This document shows positions 1 through 6,604 of a DNA stretch of 12,403 bases, piece by piece; within the stretch, counting starts at the first letter, position 1, and the number at the start of each line of letters is the position of its first letter. The DNA lies in contig JACPJY010000154.1 of assembly GCA_016187325.1 (NCBI GenBank), positions 1-12,403 of the forward strand, read 5' to 3'. The translations under genes and the position numbers were made by a program. The stretch is from Rhodospirillales bacterium. Lineage in GTDB: Bacteria > Pseudomonadota > Alphaproteobacteria > Rhodospirillales > Casp-alpha2. A model generated the notes under the pieces. That model worked only from the letters and a program-made list of their open reading frames with translations, searched no databases and had not been told where the DNA came from.

Positions 1-1299
1 CCTGAGCCCTCCGTTGGGAGAGGCGCTGAGCGCGATGTCGCCGCCGTGGCCGCGCATCACGTCGCGGGCGATGGTCAGCCCGAGCCCGATGCCGCCGGTG
101 CCGGGGTTGCGCGACCCGTCGAGCCGGTAGAACGGCTTGAATACCTCGTCGCGCTGGTCCTCGGGGATGCCTGGACCGTCGTCGTCGACGGTGATCTCGA
201 TGGCGTCGCCGCGTTGCCCGGCGCGCACGCTGACGTGGTCGGCATACTGGATGGCGTTGTCAATCAAGTTAGTCAGGCAGCGCTTGAAGGCGTTCGGCCT
301 GAGCGGCACCGTCAGCTGGCCCTCGGTGTGCAGATCGACGATGCCGCCCTTGCGCCGGGCCTGGGCGGCAGCCTCGTTGAGTAGCGCCGTCAAGTCGGTC
401 GGCCGCGGCTCCTCGGCGCCCTCGCCGCGCGCGAACGCCAAATACCCTTCCAGCATGTGCTCCATGTCGGCGATGTCTGCCTTCAGCTCCGCCGCGCCCT
501 CGGCGTCGCCCAGCATCTCGAGCTGCAGCTTCATCCGCGTCAGCGGCGTGCGCAGATCGTGGCTGACGCCGGCCAGCATGTCGGTACGCTGGCTGATCTG
601 GCGGATGATGCGTTCGCGCATGGCCAAGAACGCGGCGGCCGCCTGCCGCACCTCGGCGGCGCCTTCCGGCTTGAAACTGGATACGTCACGGCCCTTGCCG
701 AAGTTGTCGGCGGCAACCGCCAGCCGGCGGATCGGCTTGACTTGGTTGCGCATGAACACGGTTGCCAGCGCGAACAGGATCAGCGACGTGCCGACCATCC
801 AGATGACGAACACGTAGGCGGTCGAGCTGAACAGTCGCTTTCGCGGTGTTACTACCCTGAGCACGCCGTTTGCCAGCTGCACGTCGACGATGATCTCGCG
901 CTCCAGCGATTGGGAATCGATCCGGAACGGGCGCCCGACGAAGTTCTCCATCGCCTGCGCCAGCGTCTCCTCGATCAGTCCGTCGTAAGTCTGGCGGATG
1001 TTGGGCAGCACGGCGTCGACCTCGAGGACCGCCGACAGTTCCATGTTGTTGGCGGCGATGTGGAAGATCCACTCGCGGTCCTTGGCCGCCGGGTGGCGCT
1101 GCATCAGGCTGATGACGGCGGCGATATCGCCGGCCACCCCACGCGCCAGCCTGAACGTCACCTTGTCCCAGTGCGTCTCGTAGAAGATTGCCGCCGACAC
1201 CAGCTGCAGGACGATCAGCGGGGTGACGATGATCATCAGCGAGCGGCCGAGCAGGCTCTTCGGCAGAAATCGCTTGATGGTGGTGGTGATGGGGCCCAT
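1..1299 (-). CDS. EnvZ-type sensor histidine kinase (3' end cut off by window edge)
   Basis: Inner-membrane sensor kinase, the likely partner of the response regulator encoded directly upstream. 433 codons are visible. TM1 lies at about residues 21-40, followed by a periplasmic region of about 115 residues and TM2 at about 160-182. A HAMP linker (about 183-235) starts with NQVKPIRRL. The HisKA H-box GVSHDLRTPLTR has the phospho-accepting His247. The ATPase domain shows an N-box (NLIDNAIQYA, first Asn at 344), a G1 box (DDGPGIP) and a G2 box (GIGLGLTIA). The reading frame is still open at base 1 and, judging from family length, only about 10-20 residues are missing. The start ATG is 7 bases after the regulator's stop with no good Shine-Dalgarno, which suggests translational coupling. 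The family is certain; the signal sensed is unknown. Confidence 0.95.
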   Translation of the reverse strand, partial: MGPITTTIKRFLPKSLLGRSLMIIVTPLIVLQLVSAAIFYETHWDKVTFRLARGVAGDIAAVISLMQRHPAAKDREWIFHIAANNMELSAVLEVDAVLPNIRQTYDGLIEETLAQAMENFVGRPFRIDSQSLEREIIVDVQLANGVLRVVTPRKRLFSSTAYVFVIWMVGTSLILFALATVFMRNQVKPIRRLAVAADNFGKGRDVSSFKPEGAAEVRQAAAAFLAMRERIIRQISQRTDMLAGVSHDLRTPLTRMKLQLEMLGDAEGAAELKADIADMEHMLEGYLAFARGEGAEEPRPTDLTALLNEAAAQARRKGGIVDLHTEGQLTVPLRPNAFKRCLTNLIDNAIQYADHVSVRAGQRGDAIEITVDDDGPGIPEDQRDEVFKPFYRLDGSRNPGTGGIGLGLTIARDVMRGHGGDIALSASPNGGLR

Positions 1300-1306
1300 G
1301 TGGTCA

Positions 1307-2005
1307 TCAGTCCGGACGCAGCACGTAGCCTTTGCCGCGAACCGTCTGCAGGTAACGCGGCAGTTTCGGGTCGTCTTCTATTTTACGCCGGAGCCGCGTC
1401 ACCTGCACGTCGATTGCGCGGCCGCCGCCGCCGGCGCCGGTCAGCCGGATCAGTTCCTCGCGGCTCAGCACCTGGCCGGGACGGCGGGCCAACGCGCCCA
1501 GCAGCGACGCCTCAACGTCGGTGAGCCGGATCAGACGGCCCGCACGGCTGAGCTCGCCGCGCTCGGCCCGGAACAACACGTCGCCCATGCGTACTTCGGC
1601 CGCCGGTTCCGCCGGCGCCGGAGCGCGTTTCAGGATGTTGTTGAGGCGCAGCACCAGCTCGCGCGGCTCGAACGGCTTCACTAGGTAGTCGTCGGCGCCT
1701 TTTTCCAGTCCCGTTATGCGGTCCTCGGGTTCGGCCATCGCCGTCAGCATCAGGATTGGCACGTCGTTCGACCGGCGCAGGTCCTGGGCGAGCGCGAGGC
1801 CGCTCTCGCCCGGCATCATCAGATCGAGAACGATGACGTCGAATGTAAGCGTCGCCAGCTTGGCGCGCGCATCCTTGGCGTCGGCGGCGGCCGCGACCAT
1901 GAAGCCGTTGTCGGCGAGGTACTTGCGCAACAGTCTACGCAGGCGGTCGTCGTCGTCGACGACCAAGATGTGGGCCTGCCCGGCGGTGGCCGGTTCGGCG
2001 CTCAA
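1307..2005 (-). CDS. petR: OmpR/PhoB-family response regulator, PetR-like
   Basis: Two-component DNA-binding response regulator of 232 aa. The receiver domain (about 11-125) has the acidic pocket DDDD (17-20), phospho-acceptor Asp61 in VLDLMMPG, Thr88 and Lys110 (LVKPF). The C-terminal winged helix (about 135-232) ends with the family signature VQVTRLRRKIEDD and VRGKGYVL. No ATG fits. The best start is a TTG at 2003-2005 that overlaps the stop of the upstream marR gene (TTGA), and no ATG lies in frame just before it. A MarR-family gene overlapping an OmpR-family regulator is the arrangement described for petP-petR of Rhodobacter capsulatus, where PetR is needed for photosynthetic and respiratory growth. 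The petR name rests on that arrangement and on family, not on an alignment. The adjacent kinase gene is the obvious phosphodonor. Confidence 0.93.
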   Translation of the reverse strand: MSAEPATAGQAHILVVDDDDRLRRLLRKYLADNGFMVAAAADAKDARAKLATLTFDVIVLDLMMPGESGLALAQDLRRSNDVPILMLTAMAEPEDRITGLEKGADDYLVKPFEPRELVLRLNNILKRAPAPAEPAAEVRMGDVLFRAERGELSRAGRLIRLTDVEASLLGALARRPGQVLSREELIRLTGAGGGGRAIDVQVTRLRRKIEDDPKLPRYLQTVRGKGYVLRPD

Positions 2006-2514
2006 ACGGCCGTCGGCCGCGCCGGTCGGGCGACCCGCTGGCGGTCCTCCTCGTTGATGATGCCGCGCAGCACGGTGCGGAAGCCTTCCACCGCCTCGGC
2101 GCCGGCCGCGCGGAAGGCACCGGCGACGCGCTGGCTCTGGCGGTCGGTCAACAACCGCTCGAGATCGGCGCCCTTGGCCGTCAGGTATAGGCGCCGTCGG
2201 CGGCGGTCGGCCTTGTCGGTGCGCTGGTGTACGAAGCTGTCGTTGATCAGCTCGCCAAGCACCCTGGACAGGCTCTGCTTGGTAATCTTCAGGATCTGCA
2301 GCAACTCGCTGACGGTAATGCCGGGGTTAGCGCCGACGAAGTAGATGACCCGGTGGTGGGCGCGGCCGAAACTGTAGTCGGTGAGGATGGCGTCGGCCTC
2401 CTGGGTGAAGTCGCGGTAGGCGAAGAACAACAGCTCCATCGCCTGGCGCAACTCGGCATCGCGCAGGAACAAGGGGTTAGCGCGGTGTTTCGCGCGGAAC
2501 GAGGAATCGGCCAT
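2002..2514 (-). CDS. petP: MarR-family transcriptional regulator, PetP-like
   Basis: Dimeric winged-helix regulator of 170 aa, slightly long for the family. The wHTH lies at about residues 53-115. ITVSELLQILKITKQSLSR contains the HTH, and the wing is the arginine-rich DKADRRRRRLYLT (100-112), matching the MarR wing pattern DxRxxxLxLT. Flanking helices should form the dimer interface. The start ATG has a GGAG eight bases upstream. It is first in a unit with the response regulator (stop/start overlap) and the sensor kinase, and is divergent from ilvE. The petP name is inferred from the MarR-OmpR gene pair. A likely target is its own divergent promoter region, where a strong dyad is present. The ligand is unknown. 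Confidence 0.92.
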   Translation of the reverse strand: MADSSFRAKHRANPLFLRDAELRQAMELLFFAYRDFTQEADAILTDYSFGRAHHRVIYFVGANPGITVSELLQILKITKQSLSRVLGELINDSFVHQRTDKADRRRRRLYLTAKGADLERLLTDRQSQRVAGAFRAAGAEAVEGFRTVLRGIINEEDRQRVARPARPTAV

Positions 2515-2605
2515 GGGTCGTGCTCCGCTTCGGGTCCGCCCCGCCGCCCGTTGGGCCGTTGCCGGTAGCGCCCGAGGCGAATGGTCCCAGGCCCGATTGG
2601 TGACG

Positions 2606-2640
2606 GGGCATTTAAGTCAGTGTTATTGACATATATGCCC
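2606..2640. repeat. 14+14 bp imperfect inverted repeat, operator candidate
   Basis: The left arm GGGCATTTAAGTCA (2606-2619) and right arm TGACATATATGCCC (2627-2640) are inverted copies that match at 12 of 14 positions, with a 7-base centre. The right arm overlaps a TTGACA that could be the ilvE -35 element. A dyad of this size next to a MarR-family gene and across a divergent promoter suits autoregulation by PetP, but an ilvE-specific regulator is equally possible. The symmetry is seen directly; the protein that binds it is inference. Confidence 0.6.
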
Positions 2641-2654
2641 AAGAATGCTACGCA
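2626..2654 (+). promoter_or_regulatory. Possible ilvE sigma-70 promoter
   Basis: A perfect TTGACA (2626-2631) is followed after 17 bases by TACGCA (2649-2654), a poor -10 match. It would give a leader of about 40 nt before the ilvE ATG at 2701. The -35 lies in the right arm of the dyad, so a bound repressor would block it. The weak -10 keeps confidence low. Confidence 0.35.
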
Positions 2655-2700
2655 ACGCAAGAACCTTCGGGAGGAACTGCTTTCTAAGAAAGAAAATTCC

Positions 2701-3618
2701 ATGGATACCAAACCGTTCGACGACCGCGACGGGGTGATCTGGTTCAACGGCAAGATGGTTCCCTGGCGCGATGCGCGGATTCACGTGCTGACCCACGCGC
2801 TGCATTACGCTTCTTGCGTGTTCGAGGGCGAGCGCTCCTACGGCGGCACGATCTTCAAGCTGACCGAGCACTCGCAGCGCCTGGCCGCCTCGGCCGCCGC
2901 GCTCGGCTTCAAGCTGCCCTACAGCGTCGCGGAAATCGACAAGGCCTGCACCGAGACCTGCAAAGCCAACGGCATCGTCGACGGCTACGTGCGGCCCGTG
3001 GCCTGGCGCGGCTCGGAGATGATGGGCGTCTCGGCGCAGGCCACCCGCATCAACGTCGCCATCGCCGCCTGGCCGTGGCCGTCGTATTTCTCGCCCGAGG
3101 CGCGGATGAAGGGCATTCGGCTGGTGACCTCGAAGTGGCGTCGCCCCGCCCCCGACACCGCGCCGGTGAAGGCGAAGGCGGCCGGGCTTTACATGATCTG
3201 CACGCTTTCCAAGCACGCCGCCGAGGACAAGGGCTACCACGACTCGCTGATGCTCGACTGGCGTGGCCGCATCGCCGAGGCGACCGGCGCCAACATCTTC
3301 CTGTCGTTCGGCGACGGCAAGCTGCATACGCCGACGCCCGACTGCTTTCTCGACGGCATCACTCGGCGCACCGTGATCGGGCTGGCAAAATTGCGCCAGA
3401 TCGAGGTCGTCGAGCGCGCCATCATGCCCGACGAGTTGAAAAAGGCGACCGAGATCTTCCTTACCGGCACAGCGGCCGAGGTGACGCCGGTCGGCGCGAT
3501 CGACGGCATGACCTTCAAGGTCGGCGATCTGACGCGGCTGATGATGGAAGACTACGATAAGGCCGTCGGCAAGGACGCCCACAAGCACGCGCCGGCCAAG
3601 CAGGCCGCCCAACGCTGA
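2701..3618 (+). CDS. ilvE: Branched-chain amino acid aminotransferase
   Basis: PLP-dependent class IV (fold type IV) aminotransferase that interconverts Leu, Ile and Val with their 2-oxo acids using 2-oxoglutarate/glutamate, in the cytosol. 305 aa, normal family length. The PLP lysine is Lys159 in VKAKAAGLYM, matching the position of the E. coli IlvE lysine. The conserved Glu193 is in IAEATGAN, and the substrate and phosphate regions are HYASCVFEGER (36-45), DGITRRTV (218-225) and LTGTAAEVTPV (254-264). The start at 2701 is chosen because family members begin shortly before the FDDRDG-IWF segment. The frame is open upstream to an ATG at 2581, but that 40-residue addition would cover the operator region and looks non-coding. 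The C-terminus carries an unusual short Lys/His/Ala tail (KDAHKHAPAKQAAQR). It is convergent with the LOG gene. Confidence 0.95.
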   Translation: MDTKPFDDRDGVIWFNGKMVPWRDARIHVLTHALHYASCVFEGERSYGGTIFKLTEHSQRLAASAAALGFKLPYSVAEIDKACTETCKANGIVDGYVRPVAWRGSEMMGVSAQATRINVAIAAWPWPSYFSPEARMKGIRLVTSKWRRPAPDTAPVKAKAAGLYMICTLSKHAAEDKGYHDSLMLDWRGRIAEATGANIFLSFGDGKLHTPTPDCFLDGITRRTVIGLAKLRQIEVVERAIMPDELKKATEIFLTGTAAEVTPVGAIDGMTFKVGDLTRLMMEDYDKAVGKDAHKHAPAKQAAQR

Positions 3619-3643
3619 GCCGCCGTTCTCCGATGATCGATTC

Positions 3644-4483
3644 CTACAGCTGGCCGCCGGGTTGGGCGAGCGCGCGAATCCTTAGCTCGCGGGTCAAGTA
3701 GGCGAAAGCCTCATCGACCGAATCGGTTTCGAACAGCAGGCGCAGGTCCTCGGCGTCGATCACGCCGTGCGCCACCATCGCCTCTAGGTTCATGGTCTCG
3801 CGCCAGAACTCGGTGCCATAGAGCACGATCGGGATGGATTTCGTGAGCTTGCGCGTCTGCATCAGCGTCAACAGCTCGAACAATTCGTCGAGCGTCCCGA
3901 AGCCGCCGGGGAAGATGACGATCGCCTTGGCGAGATAGACGAACCAGAATTTGCGCATGAAGAAGTAGTGGAACTCGAAATTGAGTTCCCGGGTGATGTA
4001 GGGATTGTCCGCCTGCTCGTGCGGCAGCTGCACGTTGAGCCCGGCGTTGATGCCCTTGGCTTCCGAGGCGCCGCGGTTGGCCGCCTCCATGATCCCCGGC
4101 CCGCCGCCGGTGCAGACGATGAAGCGGCGGCCGCCGGCCTTCAGCTTCTTCGACCATTCGGTGAGCCGCCGGGCCAGCTCGCGGGCGTCCTCGTAGTAGC
4201 GCGACATGGCGAGATCGCGTATCGCCACTTCCTTGTCGCGGCCCTTTGCCTCCTTCAGCCGCTTCTCGGCGACGTCGCGGGCGACCACGCGCGACGAGCC
4301 GAAGAACACCACTGTGTCGGCGACCTGGAAATCCTGGAAGCGGGCCTGCGGCTCTAGGTACTCGGCGAGGATGCGGATCGGCCGCGCGTCCGGGTCGCCG
4401 AGGAAATCCTCGTCCCGGTAGGCGAGCGTCGGGCCAGAGCGCTTTTGCCGGGTGCGCTTCTTCCGGACGGGACGGGGCGCCAT
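3644..4483 (-). CDS. LOG-family (TIGR00730-type) Rossmann-fold protein
   Basis: 279-aa protein of the LOG / 'lysine decarboxylase-like' superfamily. Many members are nucleotide 5'-monophosphate phosphoribohydrolases (cytokinin-activating LOG, bacterial PpnN), and they are not true lysine decarboxylases. Key motifs are FFGSSR (60-65), CTGGGPGIMEAANRGA (124-139), MRKFWF (176-181) and the signature PGGFGTLDELFE (192-203), which holds the active-site Glu of catalytic LOGs. A basic N-terminal tail (KKRTRQKR) and about 50 residues precede the Rossmann fold. The start ATG has a GGA about eight bases upstream. It begins 4 bp after moaE stops, so it is almost certainly cotranscribed with the Moco genes. 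The Moco carrier protein of Chlamydomonas has a related fold, so a role in Moco handling is possible; a plain nucleotide hydrolase is equally possible. Confidence 0.9.
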   Translation of the reverse strand: MAPRPVRKKRTRQKRSGPTLAYRDEDFLGDPDARPIRILAEYLEPQARFQDFQVADTVVFFGSSRVVARDVAEKRLKEAKGRDKEVAIRDLAMSRYYEDARELARRLTEWSKKLKAGGRRFIVCTGGGPGIMEAANRGASEAKGINAGLNVQLPHEQADNPYITRELNFEFHYFFMRKFWFVYLAKAIVIFPGGFGTLDELFELLTLMQTRKLTKSIPIVLYGTEFWRETMNLEAMVAHGVIDAEDLRLLFETDSVDEAFAYLTRELRIRALAQPGGQL

Positions 4484-4487
4484 GGGT

Positions 4488-4973
4488 CTATTCCGCGGCG
4501 TTGGGCTTCTTGGCGACGGGCTTCGGTTTTACCCAGCGCGCCGCCGCCTTGTTGTCGGAAGCGCGGGCGTCCACCCATTCGCCGCCGTCGGGGGTCTCCT
4601 CGAGCTTCCAGAACGGCGCCTTCGTCTTCAGCCAGTCGATCAGGAAATGGCACGATTCGATGGCCGCTTGGCGGTGGCCGGACGCCGTCGCCACCATGAC
4701 GATGCGGTCGCCCGGCTCGAGCCGGCCGTAGCGGTGGATGATCAGCACGTCTTCGAGCGGCCAGCGGCTTCTCGCCTCGGCCTCGATCTCGGCCAGCGCC
4801 TTCTCGGTCATCTGCGGGTAGTGCTCGAGGGTCATGGCGGCGATCTCCTTCGAGCCGGCGAGGTCGCGGACGATGCCGATGAAGCAGCACACCCCGCCGA
4901 TAGCGTGGTTGCCGTAGCTCAGCCGCTCCAACTCGCGGCCAACGTCGAAATCCTCGGCCTGCACCTTGATCAT
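4488..4973 (-). CDS. moaE: Molybdopterin synthase catalytic subunit MoaE
   Basis: Large subunit of the MoaD2-MoaE2 heterotetramer, which moves two sulfurs from MoaD thiocarboxylate onto cyclic pyranopterin monophosphate to make molybdopterin. 161 aa, normal length. Family motifs in order: CCFIGIVRD (29-37, Arg36), MTLEHYPQM (47-55), HRYGRLEPGD (80-89), SGHRQAA (98-104, His100/Arg101) and IDWLKTKAPFWKLE (112-125). The last contains the lysines that match the catalytic pair of E. coli MoaE (K119 and K126; here probably Lys116 or Lys118, and Lys123). The C-terminal tail is rich in Lys, Pro and Ala. AAGGG lies eight bases before the ATG. It lies 102 bp downstream of moaD, a gap that holds a triple repeat. 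Confidence 0.96.
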   Translation of the reverse strand: MIKVQAEDFDVGRELERLSYGNHAIGGVCCFIGIVRDLAGSKEIAAMTLEHYPQMTEKALAEIEAEARSRWPLEDVLIIHRYGRLEPGDRIVMVATASGHRQAAIESCHFLIDWLKTKAPFWKLEETPDGGEWVDARASDNKAAARWVKPKPVAKKPNAAE

Positions 4974-5025
4974 CGGTTCACCCTTGGCCGCATGGTTCGG
5001 CGACTATAGCACCGGCGCCGCCCGT

Positions 5026-5057
5026 CCTAAAGCGACCCTAAAGCGGACCCTAAAATG
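5026..5057. repeat. Three short direct repeats between moaD and moaE
   Basis: Three successive units share CCTAAA: CCTAAAGCGA (5026-5035), CCCTAAAGCGGA (5036-5047) and CCCTAAAATG (5048-5057). On the coding strand of the operon they read as TTTAGGGTC, TTTAGGGTCGC and TTTAGGAC, with a period of about 11 bases. They sit in the 102-bp moaD-moaE gap, just after the moaD stop. Spacing near one helical turn could mean a protein-binding array or an RNA site; chance duplication is also possible. Confidence 0.5.
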
Positions 5058-5075
5058 CCCGGCGAAATATCGGTG

Positions 5076-5327
5076 TCAACCGCCGGTGACCGGCGGGAAG
5101 AACGCCACCTCGTCGCCCTCTTTCACGGGGTGGTCGAGGGGCACGTGCTCCTGGTTGACGGCGCAGCGCACCATCGAGACGTCGGCGAAGGCCTCCGCAT
5201 GGCCGCCGCCGCGTCCCTTCAGCCATCGCATGAGATCGCCGACCGTCTTCACCGCCTTCGGCGGCGCGACCGTCTCTTCCGAAACGCGGGCCTTCTCGCG
5301 CAGCCAGGCGAAATACAGCACCTTCAT
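5076..5327 (-). CDS. moaD: Molybdopterin synthase sulfur carrier subunit MoaD
   Basis: Ubiquitin-like sulfur carrier of 83 aa. The C-terminal Gly-Gly (residues 82-83) is exposed for adenylation and thiocarboxylation, normally by MoeB, and then donates sulfur inside MoaE. The start MKVLYFAWLRE and the end DEVAFFPPVTGG are both typical of MoaD. The ATG overlaps the moeA stop (ATGA), so translation is probably coupled. The same frame stays open far upstream inside moeA, but that part is not coding; only the 83-residue unit is MoaD. No moeB is in the window, so the activating enzyme must be elsewhere. Confidence 0.95.
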   Translation of the reverse strand: MKVLYFAWLREKARVSEETVAPPKAVKTVGDLMRWLKGRGGGHAEAFADVSMVRCAVNQEHVPLDHPVKEGDEVAFFPPVTGG

Positions 5328-6604
5328 CCCATCACCCCGCTGAACGGCAGGAAGTCGACCACCGTGCCCTGCTTCAGGCCGTCCATGTCCTCGGGCAACT
5401 CGACCAGGCCATCGGCCTCGACCATCGAACTGAGTATCCCGGCCCCCGACGCGCGGTACTTGACCGCCACCGGCCGGCCGCCGCCGTTGGATTGCAGCCG
5501 CACCCGCGCCCATTCGCGGCGGCCTTTCTTCTTCTTGTAGTCGAAGCCGGCGATCACCGGGAAGCGGGTGCTGCCGACGTCGGTGGCGCCGGCCAAGTGC
5601 AATACGAGCGGCCGGCCTATCACCAGGAACGTCACCATCGCCGCCACCGGGTTGCCGGGCAAACCCAAGAACGCCGTCGAACCGACCTGGCCGAGCGCGA
5701 TCGGGCGGCCCGGCCGGATAGCGAGCCGCCAGAAATGGATTTGGCCCAAGGCGGAAACGGCGGCGCGCACGTGGTCCTCCTCGCCGGCCGAGATGCCGCC
5801 GGAAGTGACCAACAGGTCGTGATCGTTCGCCGCCTTCTTCAGCGCCGCGGTGACGACCTTGGCGTCGTCGGCGAGGATGCCGAGGTCGGTGACTTGGGCG
5901 CCGAGGTTCTCGAGCAGCGCCATGACGGCGAAGCGGTTGGCGTCGAAAATACAGCCCGCGGGCGCGTCCTCGGACGGATCGCATACCTCGTCGCCGGTCG
6001 AGAACACTGCCGCCCTGAGCCGCTTGTAGACGGCGAGCTCGGCCATGCCGACCGAGGCGGCGAGGCCGATCTCCTGGGCGCGCAGCCGCTGGCCGCGCTT
6101 CAATATGACCTCGCCCTTCTTGACGTCTTCGCCGGCGAAACGGCGGTTGGAGCCGCGTTTCAGGCCCGGCGGGCAGACCACGCAGTCGCCCGAGCGCTCG
6201 CAATCCTCCTCCATGAACACCGCGTCGGGGCCGGTCTTCTGGGTGCCGTCGGCGCCGACCGGCATCGGCGCACCAGTGAAGATGCGCACCGCCTCGCCGC
6301 GCTTCGCCGGGTGCTTGAGCGGGTGGCCGGCGGCGACCCGGCCAATGACTTTCAGCCGCGTCTCGGCGTCCGCCTTCAAATCGTCGAAATAGACCGCGTA
6401 GCCGTCGACGGCGCTGTTGTCGTGCGGCGGCACGTCGCGCGTCGCGGCGATGTCCCTGGCGAGGATGCGGCCGTTGGCGACGCGCAAGGCAATGGTCTCG
6501 GTGGCGGCGACCGGGCCGACGCGCCCGGCGAGGATGGAGAGCGCGTCGTCGAGCGGCATCAGTTCGCCGCCAAACGCGAAGCAGTCGTCCCTAAGCTGCG
6601 CCAT
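5324..6604 (-). CDS. moeA: Molybdopterin molybdenumtransferase MoeA
   Basis: Inserts molybdate into adenylylated molybdopterin to give Moco. 426 aa, slightly longer than the usual 400-410. Motifs: PPHDNSAVDGYA (59-70, metal/adenylate-site Asp67), IFTGAPMPVGAD (108-119), RRFAGEDV (154-161), STGDE (202-206), SGGISAGEEDH (268-278), RLAIRPGRP (293-301) and LGLPGNPVAAM (313-323). A C-terminal beta-barrel domain follows (about 340-426). Oddities: about eight extra residues (GTQKTGPD, 120-127) after the TGAPMP loop, and three close cysteines (C135, C141, C144). The ATG lies inside the end of mobB (14-bp overlap), and the stop overlaps the moaD start. Confidence 0.96.
   Translation of the reverse strand: MAQLRDDCFAFGGELMPLDDALSILAGRVGPVAATETIALRVANGRILARDIAATRDVPPHDNSAVDGYAVYFDDLKADAETRLKVIGRVAAGHPLKHPAKRGEAVRIFTGAPMPVGADGTQKTGPDAVFMEEDCERSGDCVVCPPGLKRGSNRRFAGEDVKKGEVILKRGQRLRAQEIGLAASVGMAELAVYKRLRAAVFSTGDEVCDPSEDAPAGCIFDANRFAVMALLENLGAQVTDLGILADDAKVVTAALKKAANDHDLLVTSGGISAGEEDHVRAAVSALGQIHFWRLAIRPGRPIALGQVGSTAFLGLPGNPVAAMVTFLVIGRPLVLHLAGATDVGSTRFPVIAGFDYKKKKGRREWARVRLQSNGGGRPVAVKYRASGAGILSSMVEADGLVELPEDMDGLKQGTVVDFLPFSGVMG

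Larger units (their letters stand above)
2515..2700. promoter_or_regulatory. Divergent petP/ilvE intergenic region
   Basis: This 186-bp gap separates the minus-strand petP unit from plus-strand ilvE. The part next to petP is very GC-rich. The part near ilvE (about 2605-2700) is clearly AT-richer and carries the dyad and the possible promoter listed separately. A good Shine-Dalgarno-like GGGAGGAA (2669-2676) sits 24 bases before the ilvE ATG, farther than normal. It is followed by a 13-bp palindrome, CTTTCTAAGAAAG (2680-2692). I see no terminator and no convincing leader peptide. Confidence 0.7.

Noticed and set aside
2581..2700. N-terminal 40-residue extension of IlvE from the ATG at 2581
   Set aside because: It would span the dyad and promoter-like sequence, has no counterpart in the family, and leaves the family start at 2701 internal.
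3619..3643. Bidirectional terminator between ilvE and the LOG gene
   Set aside because: The 25-bp gap has no stable stem and no T-run on either strand.
3644..4483. Lysine decarboxylase
   Set aside because: The PGGxGTxxE signature marks the LOG/Rossmann superfamily; the old 'lysine decarboxylase' label is a misannotation and there is no PLP-binding fold.
5026..5057. Telomere-like sequence (TTTAGGG)
   Set aside because: Only two full copies and one partial, not in tandem without spacers, in a bacterial operon; similarity to plant telomere repeats is coincidence.
5328..6203. Upstream extension of the moaD frame
   Set aside because: The frame is open but lies inside moeA in another phase. Its translation is Arg/Gly-rich without motifs, and MoaD begins at its usual MKVLYFAW.
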